A stretch of 64,000 bases of DNA from Cordilura impudica (GCA_963682025.1 OY821517.1:107994972-108058971); one strand, 5' to 3'. Positions 1-10,929 are shown, counted from the first letter of the stretch. The notes: generated by a model from the letters alone, not told the origin. Program-made: numbers and translations.

Positions 1-403
1 AATACGTTGCGTCCGATAAGTCGAATTTTTCGACTGACAGAAAAGTTGTTTACATGCATGCGCAATGTCTGATGGCAGAATGAACACGTTACGGTGAATA
101 CGGCGAATACGTTCGTACGTCGAAGTTAAAATGTTTTCAACTTTCGACGTATACATTGTACGTTTGACAGCAGATATTTGTTATTATAAAGTGCAGCAGC
201 TTAACGGCAGAATGGTATTGCAATAAAATATAGATACAAATCAAAAGTTTAACTTTGTAATGAATTTTTTTTTATATATTAGATGGAAGAACGTTTAATT
301 TGTGCGGTGCATGAGCATCCGTGCCTGTTCAACAAAACTTATAACTTAATAAACATAGTTATAAAATACACTATGCAAAAAAGGTGACTTCAGTTTTTGT
401 ACA

Positions 404-716
404 ACAGGTAATTCATACTTGCTCATAGAGCTTAACTATGTTTGGCAATAATGTAGATAAGAATCCGTTGAATAAATGTAATTAATTGCCTTAACATTTT
501 TAAAAAATAATAATACAAATTTATATATATATTACTGGAAAAAATAATTTTTTTGTATATTTCTTTCAAAAAATTATTTTTTTGCATATAATCAAAAAAG
601 TGCAGCGAAAACGGCTTCTTTTCGCATTAAATGTTTAAAACGTTTATTCAATGGTTTCTTTGCTACATAATTCCTAAACATAGTTAAGTGCTATGAGTAA
701 GTCGGAATTACCTGTT
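404..716. repeat. 75-bp inverted repeat forming a hairpin
   Basis: The segment 404-480 (CAACAGGTAATTCATACTTG...) is matched in inverted orientation by 640-716 with roughly 80 percent identity by eye, separated by an AT-rich loop of about 160 bases. It lies inside the Harbinger-like remnant and may be a separate small foldback/MITE insertion. Confidence 0.6.
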
Positions 717-1044
717 AAAATTGGTCACCAAATTAGCCAAACCGAGTATAGAGTTTTACTACACTTTGATAGTAGAATCGAACCTATACTGTCAAGTCCA
801 TGTGTTTTTTCACTGCTGCACTGTAAACTTTTTAACCATTTTATTTTTATCAGATTTTATTTATAGCTGGATTTCGGTAATATAAACATTAAGATATTTC
901 TCGAGCTCAAAGCATGGACAGGTGCATTATTGGATGTCCTGCAAAGAGCTAGAGACTTCTTGGCACCATAATCCTGGAATCATATTGTCTCCATTATATT
1001 GGTCCACGCAGTTTTGTGGGCAGTATGTATTGTCATGCCTTTTT

Positions 1045-1168
1045 ATGAAATTATGCAAAACGACTGACAATTTTTTCTGCATTTTTGGGGTTCATTTGCA
1101 GTGGAGATAGAAGTATTCTCCATCGTGCTGTTAGAATTCCAAAAGCATTTTCGATGGCACGACCTTCG
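1045..1168 (-). pseudogene. HARBI1-like transposase fragment
   Basis: Read on the minus strand from 1168, the frame gives EGRAIENAFGILTARWRI followed by LLSPLQMNPKNAEKIV. This matches the conserved C-terminal block of PIF/Harbinger (HARBI1-type) DDE nucleases, in which R-x-x-E-N-A-F-G-x-L-x-x-R-W-R-I precedes the last helices; the E is the third residue of the DDE triad. Two stops follow at once, so the tail (LHN region) is broken. No upstream catalytic part is seen in the rest of the 1.5-kb element. It is a pseudogene; the family call is firm because the motif is long and specific. Confidence 0.7.
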
Positions 1169-1502
1169 ACCTACAAAAAAAAGGCAAATAATAGTAAATC
1201 ACTAATAATAAAAAAAATTGTTATATTTTCAGTCGCCATTATCTCCAGATATTTTCACGCTTCATTTAAACATATAATGCTTAACACTATTTTTAAGGTG
1301 TCTTCTGTTTCCATTTTTATTTCAAAACAAATCCAAACTTTCAAATTCAATTTTAATTTGTATAAAAAATGTCAACATTAACAGCTGATTTCATTTCTAG
1401 CCATACGGCGACGACGTACTTTATGTGCCTTGCAATATGTGCCTTGTGCCTTATGTGCCTTGCAGTATGTTTGATAAGTCGACTTATCGGACACAACGTA
1501 TT

Positions 1503-2874
1503 CATTGTGCCATCGGCTTAAGAATGGATTTTCGATTGTAAAAAAAAACACAAATTTTTACTCTCTTTTGGTATTTCTATCTGAAAGGAAATTCTACGAA
1601 TCAATTTCTGATGAACATACCAAAAAAAAGATAAGAATATAAGTAGCCAGACCGAATTGTTGATTAAATTTGTCATTTGACAAAAAAAAAAATCTTAATA
1701 AATATCTGTATTGTGATAATTTAATTTTACAATTTATAGTCATAACGTGTCAAAAAGTGCTAGATTATTGTTAAAAATGGATGATCGAAAAGTACGCAAG
1801 ATATATCCATTACTATGGAACCTGAAGATGTTGTCCACTCCCCATGGCATGTTTTTCGTGGTATTTATGGTTATAGTTTAGAAAACCTTTCGGCCAATCA
1901 AGAGCGTACTATCGTTTCCTGCATCAAAGATACACATGCACACATACGCAGAACGTAGTTAGGCTTTTATTTCGGTGGAAACTCTTTATTTAGAAACACA
2001 AATTCAACGCGTTGTATGGCACTTTGTGATGACATATATATCCTGAAATCTTGTTATCGAATTGTGGTCAGCACACCCAGTTATAAGCAGTTTCAAGATA
2101 TATTGAATGATCTGACGAGATCCATGATGTATTCAAGAAGTTTATCACTGTTTATTTTTTCAGTTAGAATGTTACGAAGGTAGTGGTTGTTGCAAAGTCT
2201 ATTAACTATCATAGCGAGGAGATTATCATATGATTGTGCAAGTAGTGAGTTTGTGCCCATATTTGTACTACGATAAATATACTTGACCTGTACATACCTT
2301 TCATAATTTCGACCGACAAAACAAAATCACTTTTTTTTCACTTGTAATAAAACTATCGTTCGCAAAAACATTTATGCTAATTAAATAACATTTTATGATA
2401 CAGCCATATTAATACTTATGTTAAAAGAGTGCTTGTGATCAAATGTAACTGTTCCCTATGAGTTCGGTTTAAATAAACTTCCTATGCGTTCGAATTGAGT
2501 TCAAAATGATTTGAAGTCCATCCAAAAATAACAAATGTAGGACTCTTCTCAGTCATAGCATCCACAGTCTTCCTAGATGTATAAAATACATCTAATAAAT
2601 AGATACAGCTTTAATAATTATATTAATTTAATAATAAGGCAATATAAAAATGTAGATAATATATAACTTTAAATTGATGATTTGAATTCAAAACCGTTTA
2701 TATAGTGAAGCCAAAGATAACTACCTAATTGTTTTTATCTTATGAGATATGTTATATTTATTTTAAGGTAAAATGTATAAAATATTCAAAAATAAATACT
2801 GAAAATAAAAAATTATAAGTTTTGACTTTTATATTTCACATATACTAGTAAAAATACCGATTAATTGTTGTAAC
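1503..2874. other. AT-rich stretch without recognised genes
   Basis: No recognisable gene. A 47-codon open run starts at ATG 1815 and ends at TAG 1958 (begins MEPEDVVHSPWHVFRGIYGY); an adjacent shifted frame to about 2160 also looks protein-like in composition. I do not recognise the family. It may be a decayed exon of a mobile element. Confidence 0.3.
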
Positions 2875-4220
2875 TACCCTGCAGGAAGCCTGGTATCAAG
2901 TGTCCCCAAGTCACCACTTTTGTCTACTATTTTGTTGACATTATCAGCTAAGCGTCTACACAATTTACTTTACTTTATCTGTCTAAAAAAATTTCCGTGG
3001 TGAAGTTGGGAGTTCTGTTTCTTCTTGATTTCTATAGCTTTGTTTGTTTTAAAACAAGATATAGAAAAATTGAATATAAAAGGTAAAAAAAATATATTTT
3101 ATAATAAATCAAAAAACTAGTAAGAAAATTATAGTTGGTCTAGATCGACTATACGATACTCTATACCATGCGTTTAGAGACCCTATCTCTTAGGCCCAAC
3201 AAATTGGATATAGAAAATAAGAATAAACCAATTTTGAGTGGCATTTTTATTAATTTTTTTGGCTGCAGATATGAAAAAGTTCATATCGGATGCTATATCT
3301 ATATGGGGACTAGGTCCAAAAATAAACCAATCCTGATCATGTTTGGTAAAGTCTCTTGTATTTTGCAAAAATATATACAAACAAAATTTGAGAAGAATCA
3401 GTGCAATATTTTTGTTTTTAATAGATTTAAGTGAAAATCTGGAAGCAGTCTATATGGGACCAAAGGAATCATTTTTGGACTACTCATTAATTTGGATATA
3501 ATGAATGCATACAAACCCAATTTGAGTAAGATCTATATGACAATTTGGATCTTATGGCAATTTATGTCAATTTCATAGGGGTAATTTGTGTGGGGGCTAG
3601 GTCTGAACATGGACCGATTCTCACCAATTTCAACAGCGTTAATCCCATGGCCGATAGAAACTTATATACCAAATTTCATCAAAATATATTCATATTTGCG
3701 ACCTGCAGTTTGATTAAAAGGTTTACATGGACACACAGACGGACGGACGGACGGACGGACGGACGGACATTGTGGAATCAACTCAAAAAGTGATTCTGAT
3801 TCGATCGGTATAATTAAAGATGGGTCTAGGTCAAATATTTTTGGTTGTTACAAACAGCAGCACAAAGTCATTATACCCAAACCACATAGTGGTATAGGGT
3901 ATAAAAACATAATAAGTAAACGAAGTTATAAGAGAAAAGTGAAAGAACAATCAAATTTGTACAAGAATATCTGGTCGCAATCTCTACATATGGTCCCATG
4001 AGGACTACCTAGTCACTAGTAAATCTCTGGTTCCTATGTCTACATATGGACCCATGAGAACTAACTAGTCACTACCAAATCAATAGTACCAATGTCACTA
4101 GTGATTTGCAATGACACGTACATGTTAGAAAATTACATTGTCTGGAGTTGGTCCGTAGCACTGGTGACAAAGTCAATAGTGAATCAGTACTGTTTCACTT
4201 TTGACATTTCCTACAGGGTA
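2875..4220. mobile_element. Candidate TIR element holding a DR copy
   Basis: TACCCTGCAGGAA at 2875-2887 and TTCCTACAGGGTA at 4208-4220 are inverted copies with one mismatch. The inside holds DR copy A (3115-3905) and, at 3986-4085, two diverged direct copies of a segment around CATATGG.CCCATGAG..CTA. Without the DR insertion the element would be about 550 bp, a MITE size. The short TIR makes chance possible. Confidence 0.35.
3115..3905 (+). mobile_element. DR copy A (Helentron-associated type repeat)
   Basis: This is one of 12 long copies of the dominant repeat. The 5' end reads TAAGAAAATTATAGTTGGTC and carries a near-perfect palindrome with GATACTCTATACCA just inside it. The 3' end has the stem-loop ACCACATAGTGGTATAGGGT. 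A (GGAC)n tract of about seven units sits at 3738-3770. The two open frames inside (3168-3434, 3545-3793) recur in other copies as noncoding drift and are not annotated as genes. Confidence 0.8.
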
Positions 4221-4584
4221 CCAATAATGAAATTTAAGAATTCCATTGTATCAAATAAATATCACAATTGACACAATCGAATATATGTAATATCAATTGC
4301 TTTTACCATTATATGTGTCAAATAATTCAGTAATCACAACAGAATATTGTGATAGTACATGGGACTGCAAAATTTCGGTTGGCAAGAAATTCGGTTGGAA
4401 CAATAAATCTGTTTTCTGTGTGCATTTATATAGTTTCTTCTTGAAAATCGCACGTATTTATATTTTTTCCTATTCACTTTCATTAAGTTTATCTGTAGAT
4501 AACAAGTTATCTGTACATATCAAGATAACAAGTTTATATGTAGATATCAAGTTATTTCTAGATATAAGTGATCACTCTTTTCGT

Positions 4585-5662
4585 TGTAAGTGAGGCAGTT
4601 TTTAACACCGTCAGCATATTTTAATATATTCCAAAATTTAATAGTGTACGGGAGATCGTTTATAAATAAGGAAAAAAGAATTGGACCCAAATGGCTGCCT
4701 GCTGTCTGTCACATAAATAAGACTTAATCCATTTTAGGCTATTGGAAGTGAACCCGAATAAATTTAACTTTTTTAAAAGAATATTATGGTTAACTGTATC
4801 AAACGCCTTGCTAAAGTCGATTTATATAGCATCAGTTTGTTTACTATTCAGAAATCATCGGTTGGCTGAACAAGTTAATTGTAAAAGATTAGCTACAGTT
4901 GAGCAACCCTTCCAAAAGCCATGCTGAAAAGGAGATACCAAAGATGATACCTTATGGCTCAGGTAGTCTGTGATGAATTTCTCGAAAATTTGGGAATTGT
5001 ACTAAATTCGGCAATTCCTCTATAGTTTTTTAAATCAAATTTACAACCGGATTTAAATAACGAAATAATATATGAATTTCAGCACTTTCAGCACAATACT
5101 TTAAAAGATAATTGGGAACACCAGCATGTCCATGGTTAAATGAAGTTTTTAATCTCTTTAATTCACGTGCAACTCCAGCAAGTTGAATAAATAGAAAACG
5201 AATTATTTGATTTGAAGCAAGATCAAAAGGATAGCAACTAGAGTTATAATATTGAACATCTCAATAAGATGTTGCAAAAAAGCAAACATGTTACTTATAG
5301 CCATATCATCATCAGATTCGTGGCTTTGAAATTTCATAAGAGGCGAAATTCGTAAGATCATTTCGAATTTATAAAATTATAGAACGATTTTGGGTTCAGC
5401 TTGAAATTAGTTTTCATTTTATTTATATAACTGTTGTAAAGACTATTATTTAATAACTTGTACTCAGCCCGGCAAATATAATAGTTTCCGTAATCGGTAA
5501 GAGTACAAGTTGCCTTATACTTTTTGTAAAGTTTCCTTTTTTGATTTTTTAACATCGATAGTTGCTTGGAACTCTAAGGAGGGCCAGTGTGATTAAAAAT
5601 AATCCGTTTTGGAATACATTTATCCATAATGCAATAAATGGTTTTATAGAATTTAAAAATCA
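4585..5662 (-). pseudogene. Jockey-like reverse transcriptase fragment
   Basis: The protein would copy LINE RNA into DNA at a nicked target. In minus-strand order: NPKSFYNFINSK at about 5358-5400 (the linker before the RT), QHGFWKGCSTVANLL, then DFSKAFDTVNHNILLKKL, GSHLGPILFSLFINDLP and ILKYADGV. These are RT blocks 2 to 5 of Jockey-clade elements. The second aspartate of the YADD box is glycine, and stops occur between blocks, so it is not functional. The 3' part beyond YADD is missing near 4580. Confidence 0.75.
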
Positions 5663-5664
5663 TC

Positions 5665-6000
5665 ATATCTGTAATATTAATGGGCTAGGCGATTTTTTGA
5701 GGCCGATGTTTTGTTCTACCATTTTATCCCGATTTCGACCAAACGTATATTATTTGAAAGGTATTTCTGTTCGGCTGTTTTCAAGATTTACAGATTTTAA
5801 AATGTTGTCCATAAAATTTTACATATGCTATGTGTATGTTTATTTAATTTGTTAATGTGTTTGTTAATGAGTTTGTTACCTTCATTCACAATAATAATAA
5901 ACCGAAAAAGTGCTGGGTTGTGAATTGGCTAAGTTGAAAAATAAAGTTGCCTAGAAATTGCACCCGAATTTTGAGCACTGGAATCTGCTAGTCAATATTA
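5665..6000 (-). repeat. ATTCGAG-family dispersed repeat inserted in the LINE
   Basis: This segment matches 36904-37290 over its length (shared stretch GATGTTTTGTTCTACC, then TGTGAATTGGCTA and GGAATCTGCTAGT at the end). The inverse-complement reading gives the family signature ATTCGAG/ATTCGGG..AATTCTAG also seen near 17.4, 20.9, 23.9 and 63.0 kb. It separates the LINE endonuclease from its RT. Confidence 0.6.
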
Positions 6001-6012
6001 AGAGAGCTGTTA

Positions 6013-6735
6013 TTAGTAATAATGCCAATCAGTATTACGTATATAATGATTTATCAAATCATAATTAGATTTCTTAAAACAAAACACTTTCTCACTTTTT
6101 ACATGTTGTTTGTGGACATGAGAAAAAGGAAACGGATATCTTAGTTCAATATTGGGATGGTGACGGTCTTCTGGTTTAGTGATCGGACAGGATTCATTTG
6201 ACAAATACTAAATCCAGCAATTTTCCATTGACGTTATATACACCATTTATTTGATACAAGCAAATGTCAGAAATATCATCACAATTTAAAGAAACCAAAT
6301 ATGGAGGGTCATGTGGAAAATTTCATGAGAAAGTTAGCTGGTAAATTAAAATCGCCTAGTACAAAAATAGAATCAATTGAGTTTGAAGACTGTACCACAT
6401 GTTTAATAGCTCTAGGATGGTTTCATAAACAGAATGATCAGCGCACGGAGGGACATAAGAACAGGTTACAAATGTTTGTTTATTCTTTAGGTTTATTTTT
6501 ATGCCAATAAATTCAGCATCAGAAGAAGAATCAGACAGACACAATTCAGATGAAAAACAGCCAGCGACTGTAATAAGTACACTTCCCCATTACGATCACC
6601 ACCTCTGTCTCTCCGATATATTTGATATTTATTGCAATGTTTTTCCATATTAAAAACATTATGTTTTATCCATGTTTCAGTGAGTGCAAAAATATTGTAT
6701 CTAAAAGCATAGCTTTTGATTAATAGATTTATAAA
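6013..6735 (-). pseudogene. Jockey-like AP endonuclease fragment
   Basis: Minus-strand pieces show the endonuclease of the same LINE: YAFRYNIFALTETWIKHN (catalytic glutamate in the TETW block), YQIYRRDRGG, then VTCSYVPPCADHSVYE and RHHPNIEL, equivalent to the S-D/H-H segment. Several frame changes and an early stop show decay. It joins in reading sense to the N-terminal block at 8240-8305 if the LTR element between them is ignored, which supports the nesting order. Confidence 0.7.
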
Positions 6736-6909
6736 TTTCTGTTAATTTCAAATTACTTAAACATTATTTAAAATATAGACTACAAAAAAGTGTTTGTTCA
6801 CTTTGAGAGCTTAAAAAGGAATGAAAAAGGGAATGACAATGCAGCTAGAACAAACTAGAAACATTGACTTTTTATGCTTGCCATCTATTTTCTTTGCAGC
6901 TTGTAGATG

Positions 6910-7145
6910 TTCAAGATGAGAATCTGAATTACGTTGAGCTTATTTGGAAATTGAATGTGGTATACCTGTCGTGTTGTTATGGTTAAATACGTTAAAGTGC
7001 CAATCATTGATTGGTACTGCTGTTGGTCAACTTTCTCACAATCATCTTTACATAGAACCCGTTAACCTGCATCCAGTGGGACTGAAACTGACTTACAACT
7101 ATCCATCCCAAATCGCCTCAACATATCTTTAATGTATTGAGTTTG
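6910..7145 (-). pseudogene. Copia-type RT/RNase H fragment
   Basis: On the minus strand this reads KLSQTQYIKDMLRRFGMDSC, KSVSVPLDAG, then VDQQQYQSMIGTLTYLTITTRQ. The order Q-x-x-Y-I-x-x-x-L-x-x-F-G-M, V-P-L-D and Y-x-S-x-I-G-x-L-x-Y-L is the Ty1/copia RT-to-RNase H junction. Stops and the tiny length make it a relic. No integrase or gag part is visible between here and the opposite LTR. Confidence 0.7.
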
Positions 7146-7260
7146 GCTAAGTTTTAAAATTAATAGGTTATGGACCCAGGGGGCGTAGCTGCGAAAGTGT
7201 TTAATTTCTTTTGAATATAGGAGAGTTAAATAATTAAAATGAGCAACTTATATCAAATTA

Positions 7261-8042
7261 AACAAGTAAGAAAATTATAGTCGGTCTAGACCGACTATAC
7301 GATACCCTATACCATGCGTTTAGAGACCCTATCTCTCAGGGTATAACCAAATTTGAGTGATATTTTTATTAATTTTTTCGACTACAGATATGAAAAAGTT
7401 CATATCGGATGGTATATCAATATGGGGACTAGGCCCAAAAATGGACCGATCCTGACCATGTTTGGTAAAGTCTCTTGTATTTTGCAAAAATATATACAAA
7501 CAAAATTTGAGAAGAATCAGTGCAACATTTTTTGTTTTTTGATAGATTTAAGTGAAGATGGGGAAGCAGCTCTATATGGGGCCTATGAATAAGAGTTGTC
7601 CAATAGGGATCATTTTTGGACTACTGATTAATGGATGTAATATATACAAACAAACCCAATTTGACGAAGATTTGTATGATAATTTGGATCTTATGGCAAT
7701 ATATGTTGATTTCATACGGGTCATTTGTATGGGAACTAGGTCTGAACATGCACCGATTCTCACCAATTTCAATAGCGTTCATCCCATGGCCGATAAAAGC
7801 TTATACACCAAATTTCATCAAATCATATTGATATTTTCGACCTGCAGTTTGATTACGAGCTTTACATGGACACACAGGCGGACGGACGGACGGACGGACG
7901 GACATCGTTAAATCGAATCAGATAGTGATTCTGAGTAGATCGGTATAATTAAAGATGGATGTAGGTCAAATATTTTTGGTTGTTACAAACAGCAGCACTA
8001 AGTCATTATACCCGAACCACATAGTGGTATAGGGTATAAAAA
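7261..8042 (+). mobile_element. DR copy B
   Basis: This is a full copy with AACAAGTAAG at the start, the perfect palindrome TAGTCGGTCTAGACCGACTA, the (GGAC)n tract near 7880-7905 and the terminal stem-loop. It lies inside the copia-like element and is therefore the youngest of three nested insertions. Confidence 0.85.
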
Positions 8043-8811
8043 TTGGATGATACCAACCATGAAAGTTGGTCGGTGCAGTGGAAGTGTGCTGGGCCCATAA
8101 CCTCTTAATTTTAAATGTAACTTTATTTCAAATATAGACTACAAAAATGTGTTTGTTCACTTTGGGAATTTAAAAAGGAATGAAAAAGGAAATGAAAAAT
8201 CGCTGACAATTGAAGCTAGAACAAACTGAAGACATTCACGTGTATGGATGCCATCTATTTTCGACAATTTCGCATATAGCCCACGAATGTTTTGATAAGC
8301 GATGCTGAGTTGCTTATCAGTGAATAAAGTTAGTTTTTGAAATGTTATCCACTTGTGACGGAATACGAACAATATTATTTTTTCTTAATTATGTGTTCAC
8401 GTACGAATGTATTATTGAGCCAAAAGTCCTAATCAATAATTTTGTCGTAGAGATTTAAAGGTACTGTTAGCTGATAGTTAGCATTTCTTTCATAAAAGGA
8501 TAATAAATATATGAATAAAAAAAATTAATTTATTTAAAGTCAACTTGAAAGTTTCATGAACATTAAAGTGTTGTTGTGATTTTCCCTTCATTTAAATTGA
8601 AAACTGTTTAGTTTTGTTTTTCTTTTTCTAAATTCTATGTAGTGTTTCCTTTTTACATGTTTTTTGTATTTGTTTTTCCATTTTTTGTACAAATTGCCAT
8701 AATTTAATAAAAACAATGTCTAAACTTGTACTGGTTTGGTAATGGTCTGGTTTTACTTTTGCAGGCTACGAGTGTCATTAGCATCATAAATCACACATAA
8801 AAGTCATTTAC

Positions 8812-8814
<3 letters not shown>

Positions 8815-8855
<41 letters not shown>
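8815..8855. repeat. (TA)n microsatellite
   Basis: About 18 uninterrupted TA units, followed by a broken extension to about 8870. Confidence 0.95.
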
Positions 8856-8858
<3 letters not shown>

Positions 8859-9045
8859 TATATATACAATGTACATAAACACAAACACACACACATGCAC
8901 ACTTTAACACTTGCAAAACATGTTTGAGAGAAATTTTCATATTTATAATATGAATGTTGTTTGTGCTCGTAGAACGAACATGTATATCCGTTGCAAATTC
9001 GCAACCATTATGGTAATAAACCAATTCGTTCCTTTTTAGATACTT

Positions 9046-9240
9046 ATGTTGCTACAACTTACAGGCATGCTAATGTGTTTGTTGTTGTTGCTGCTGGTGT
9101 TAATGTTTCAGTGGTTGGTTGCTGTTAGCTGTTTGTTGTTGTTTTTGTTGCTGTTTACGTTTGTTCCGGATGTTTATGTTACCGCTTTAGCTATGAATGC
9201 TTTTGTTGTTGCTATTGTGCTGCCACCACTGTTATAAATA
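9046..9240. repeat. GTT/GCT-rich cryptically simple tract
   Basis: The plus strand is dominated by TTG/GTT/GCT triplets. On the minus strand this would be CAA/AAC/CAGC-rich, the opa-like composition of fly genes. No splice-supported exon or long minus-strand frame with other complex sequence is visible, so it is annotated only as a repeat. Confidence 0.6.
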
Positions 9241-10707
9241 CCTTCTTCTGTGCGAGTGTGTGTGTATGTGCTTGTGTGGTAAGAGTCATCATGATGTGAC
9301 AGCTACTATTGTGAACGTGGTGCCTTTTTTAGTTTTTTTTTTTTTTGTTTTTTTGCTTTTGTTTGGTAGACGTTGGAGGAGAATGAAGTGTTTTTTGTTA
9401 TTGTATTGTTATGACTATTGTCTCATGACGGATATTAACATATTACTGTTGCTACTTTTCGCGCGCGTTCACTTTCAAGCATGTGTGTACGTTGTATACC
9501 TTTTAGTATGAGTTATGACAATAATAACGAACGACTATGTAACACCAACACAGAAACATATTGCATTGCTTATATCCGCACTAACCTTGATTTCCTTCCT
9601 TTTGTGATGTTGATTATTACTCTTCATATACAATATGTATGTATGTGTTTGTTTCTCTGGAACTATCTTATTTGTGCGCGTGATTATGTGAACGAATTAA
9701 TAAGTAACTTAAATCACGAATAAGGCGTAACACTGTTATTAGTCGATCTTTTTGTTGTGGAAATGAGTGTTTGTGAACAGCTTAAGAAATTTAATTAGCC
9801 TCTAAATGAAATCTAAACTCGATTAAAATGCGAATAATACATTGTCATTGGGAACGTTTTTCCTTTAGAATTTGTTTAAATCCTGGAACAATATATTTCA
9901 CCGTGCTAGTAAAGTTTTCATAAATTCTAAGAATTTCATATATATGTATATACGCGAAACTAGAGACCACATATATTGCATCAACGTTGGTGTGCAACTA
10001 TAAATACAGCATTAAAAACCTATTACTCAGTTAAAGGCTAAGTCAGATTTTTTATTACTTTTCTATTCTTTTGTTATGATCGAAAATGGTAAAATAACCG
10101 ATCTTAGCGAAATTAGTCGGTGACTAATCCGGTCTGATAACGTAGTCCGAAGTACTTTAAAATGCCCTTCTAATTATGAACAAAATAAAAAAAAAATAAA
10201 GGAAAAAAATCAAAAGTGCAGTACGAAGTAAACGCCAGATTTTTAAAAGCACCTGCAACTCAGCAAAAATGTGCCCTATGGACATTAAGTCGGGAAATAT
10301 AGCAGTCTTTTGTAATTTGCTGTCAAAAAGTGAAAAATGCGCCACGATTATTGGCTCGCAACAAAATATTATGGACTGGTAATTACACTGTTGCAATCTG
10401 TATTCAATATATTTAGGAAATATAAATTCTGTATAAAAGGTTTAAGCTGTAAACAAGATTAAAATGGTGGCAGTGCGTAGAGCCTTCTTAATACAAACTA
10501 GATGGTTCTGATGATTAAATTTGCTCCTGGATATAGTTCCGATTGCATTTTGTTTCCATGGTATGCTAGAATTTGCTTTCCCGAGTACCAGTATGAATTC
10601 GACACAACACAAAACAACTCTTTTTGAGACAAATATTTAACCCTTCTTTGAACAAAATTGTGAAAAATACCAATAACCAAACTCGTATGAATCCCAACTG
10701 CATTAGC

Positions 10708-10925
10708 TAGTCTGTTCTCCTGGCCAGAATTTCATGGAAGACATCTGGGGAATCATGGTATGCAAAATCTTTGGTGGCAATAAGCTATATGACATGATTG
10801 GTGAGCGCAAAGCCGTGGTAATTGAAGCTTGAGCGACAAACGCAAATCAAATTCGTATAAACCTTGTAAATAGTGTGCCATAAACCAGCTTTGAGCTCAA
10901 TTTGCACCATGAAAAAAATATAAAT
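10708..10925 (+). pseudogene. Tc1-like transposase C-terminal fragment
   Basis: The plus strand reads SPGQNFMEDIWGIMVCKIFG, then a stop-interrupted segment with ANQIRINLVNSVP and FELNLHHEKNI. This matches the end of Tc1-type DDE/DDD transposases (S-P-D-x-N-x-I-E-x-L-W-G, then L-V-x-S-M-P-x-R and the final K-G/GKNI). The catalytic aspartate of SPDxN is Q here. Stops interrupt the frame. Upstream sequence back to about 10160 may belong to the same copy but is too decayed to claim. Confidence 0.65.
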
Positions 10926-10929
10926 TTTT

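Larger units (their letters stand above)
1..1502. mobile_element. PIF/Harbinger-like remnant with 24-bp TIRs
   Basis: The first 24 bases (AATACGTTGCGTCCGATAAG...) are repeated in inverted orientation at 1479-1502 with one mismatch, so the window opens almost exactly on a terminal inverted repeat. Between them lies a minus-strand C-terminal piece of a HARBI1-type transposase (1045-1168) and a separate internal inverted repeat (404-716). The size (1.5 kb) is too short for an autonomous Harbinger element, so this is an internally deleted or decayed copy. The target site duplication cannot be seen because the left flank lies outside the window. Confidence 0.6.
6738..8270 (-). mobile_element. Copia-like LTR retrotransposon, deleted and rearranged
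   Basis: Two direct repeats of about 150 bp (around 6738-6888 and 8101-8270; shared block TGTTTGTTCACTTTG) act as LTRs. Just inside the 8.1-kb copy the minus strand reads AGGTTATGGGCCCAG, the copia-type primer site complementary to an internal part of initiator tRNA-Met. Near the other LTR (6910-7145) the minus strand encodes KLSQTQYIKDMLRRFGM, then SVPLDAG and QQQYQSMIGTLTYL, a Ty1/copia RT/RNase H segment. Most of gag-pol is missing. The element sits inside the Jockey endonuclease and itself carries DR copy B. Confidence 0.65.
4580..8305 (-). mobile_element. Jockey-like LINE, nested and broken
   Basis: A minus-strand non-LTR retrotransposon can be followed from the endonuclease start (about 8305) to the reverse transcriptase (about 4580). 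Visible blocks are: SIAYQNIRGLYAKLSKID (8240-8305), IFALTETWIKHN (about 6650-6690), VTCSYVPPCADHSVYE (about 6450), PEDRHHPNIEL (about 6150), the inter-domain block LKNQKRKLYKKYK (5520-5555), QHGFWKGCSTVANLL (about 4900), FSKAFDTVNHN (about 4800) and GSHLGPILFSLFINDLP (4645-4700). The catalytic YADD reads YADG. Three foreign segments interrupt it: a dispersed repeat (about 5665-6000), a copia-like LTR element (about 6738-8270) and, inside that, a DR copy. Stops and frameshifts make it dead. Confidence 0.75.
8400..10150. other. Unique-looking AT-rich DNA with microsatellites
   Basis: No recognisable gene. It holds a (TA)n tract (8815-8855), a CA-rich tract (8880-8900), and a long GTT/GCT-rich segment (9046-9240) that would read as a Q/N-rich frame on the minus strand; plus-strand leucine-rich frames there are composition artefacts. 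Such CAX tracts are common in fly introns and UTRs as well as exons. Confidence 0.4.

Noticed and set aside
3168..3434. A second recurring frame containing FINFFGCRYEKVHIGCYI
   Set aside because: Also confined to the DR 5' half and equally long on the opposite strand; best explained as repeat DNA without stops.
3545..3793. A recurring open frame with VDFIGVICMGARSEHGPI and RRTDGRTDGR in many places and both orientations
   Set aside because: It occurs only within DR copies, breaks at different places in each, and its C-terminus is a translation of the (GGAC)n tract. No sign of codon-level conservation by eye.
8791..9024. Minus-strand frame with tyrosine-isoleucine repeats
   Set aside because: It is a translation of the (TA)n and CA microsatellites.
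9046..9511. Leucine-rich frames resembling membrane proteins
   Set aside because: Produced by the GTT/GCT-rich tract; no complex flanking protein sequence, splice context or homology recognised.
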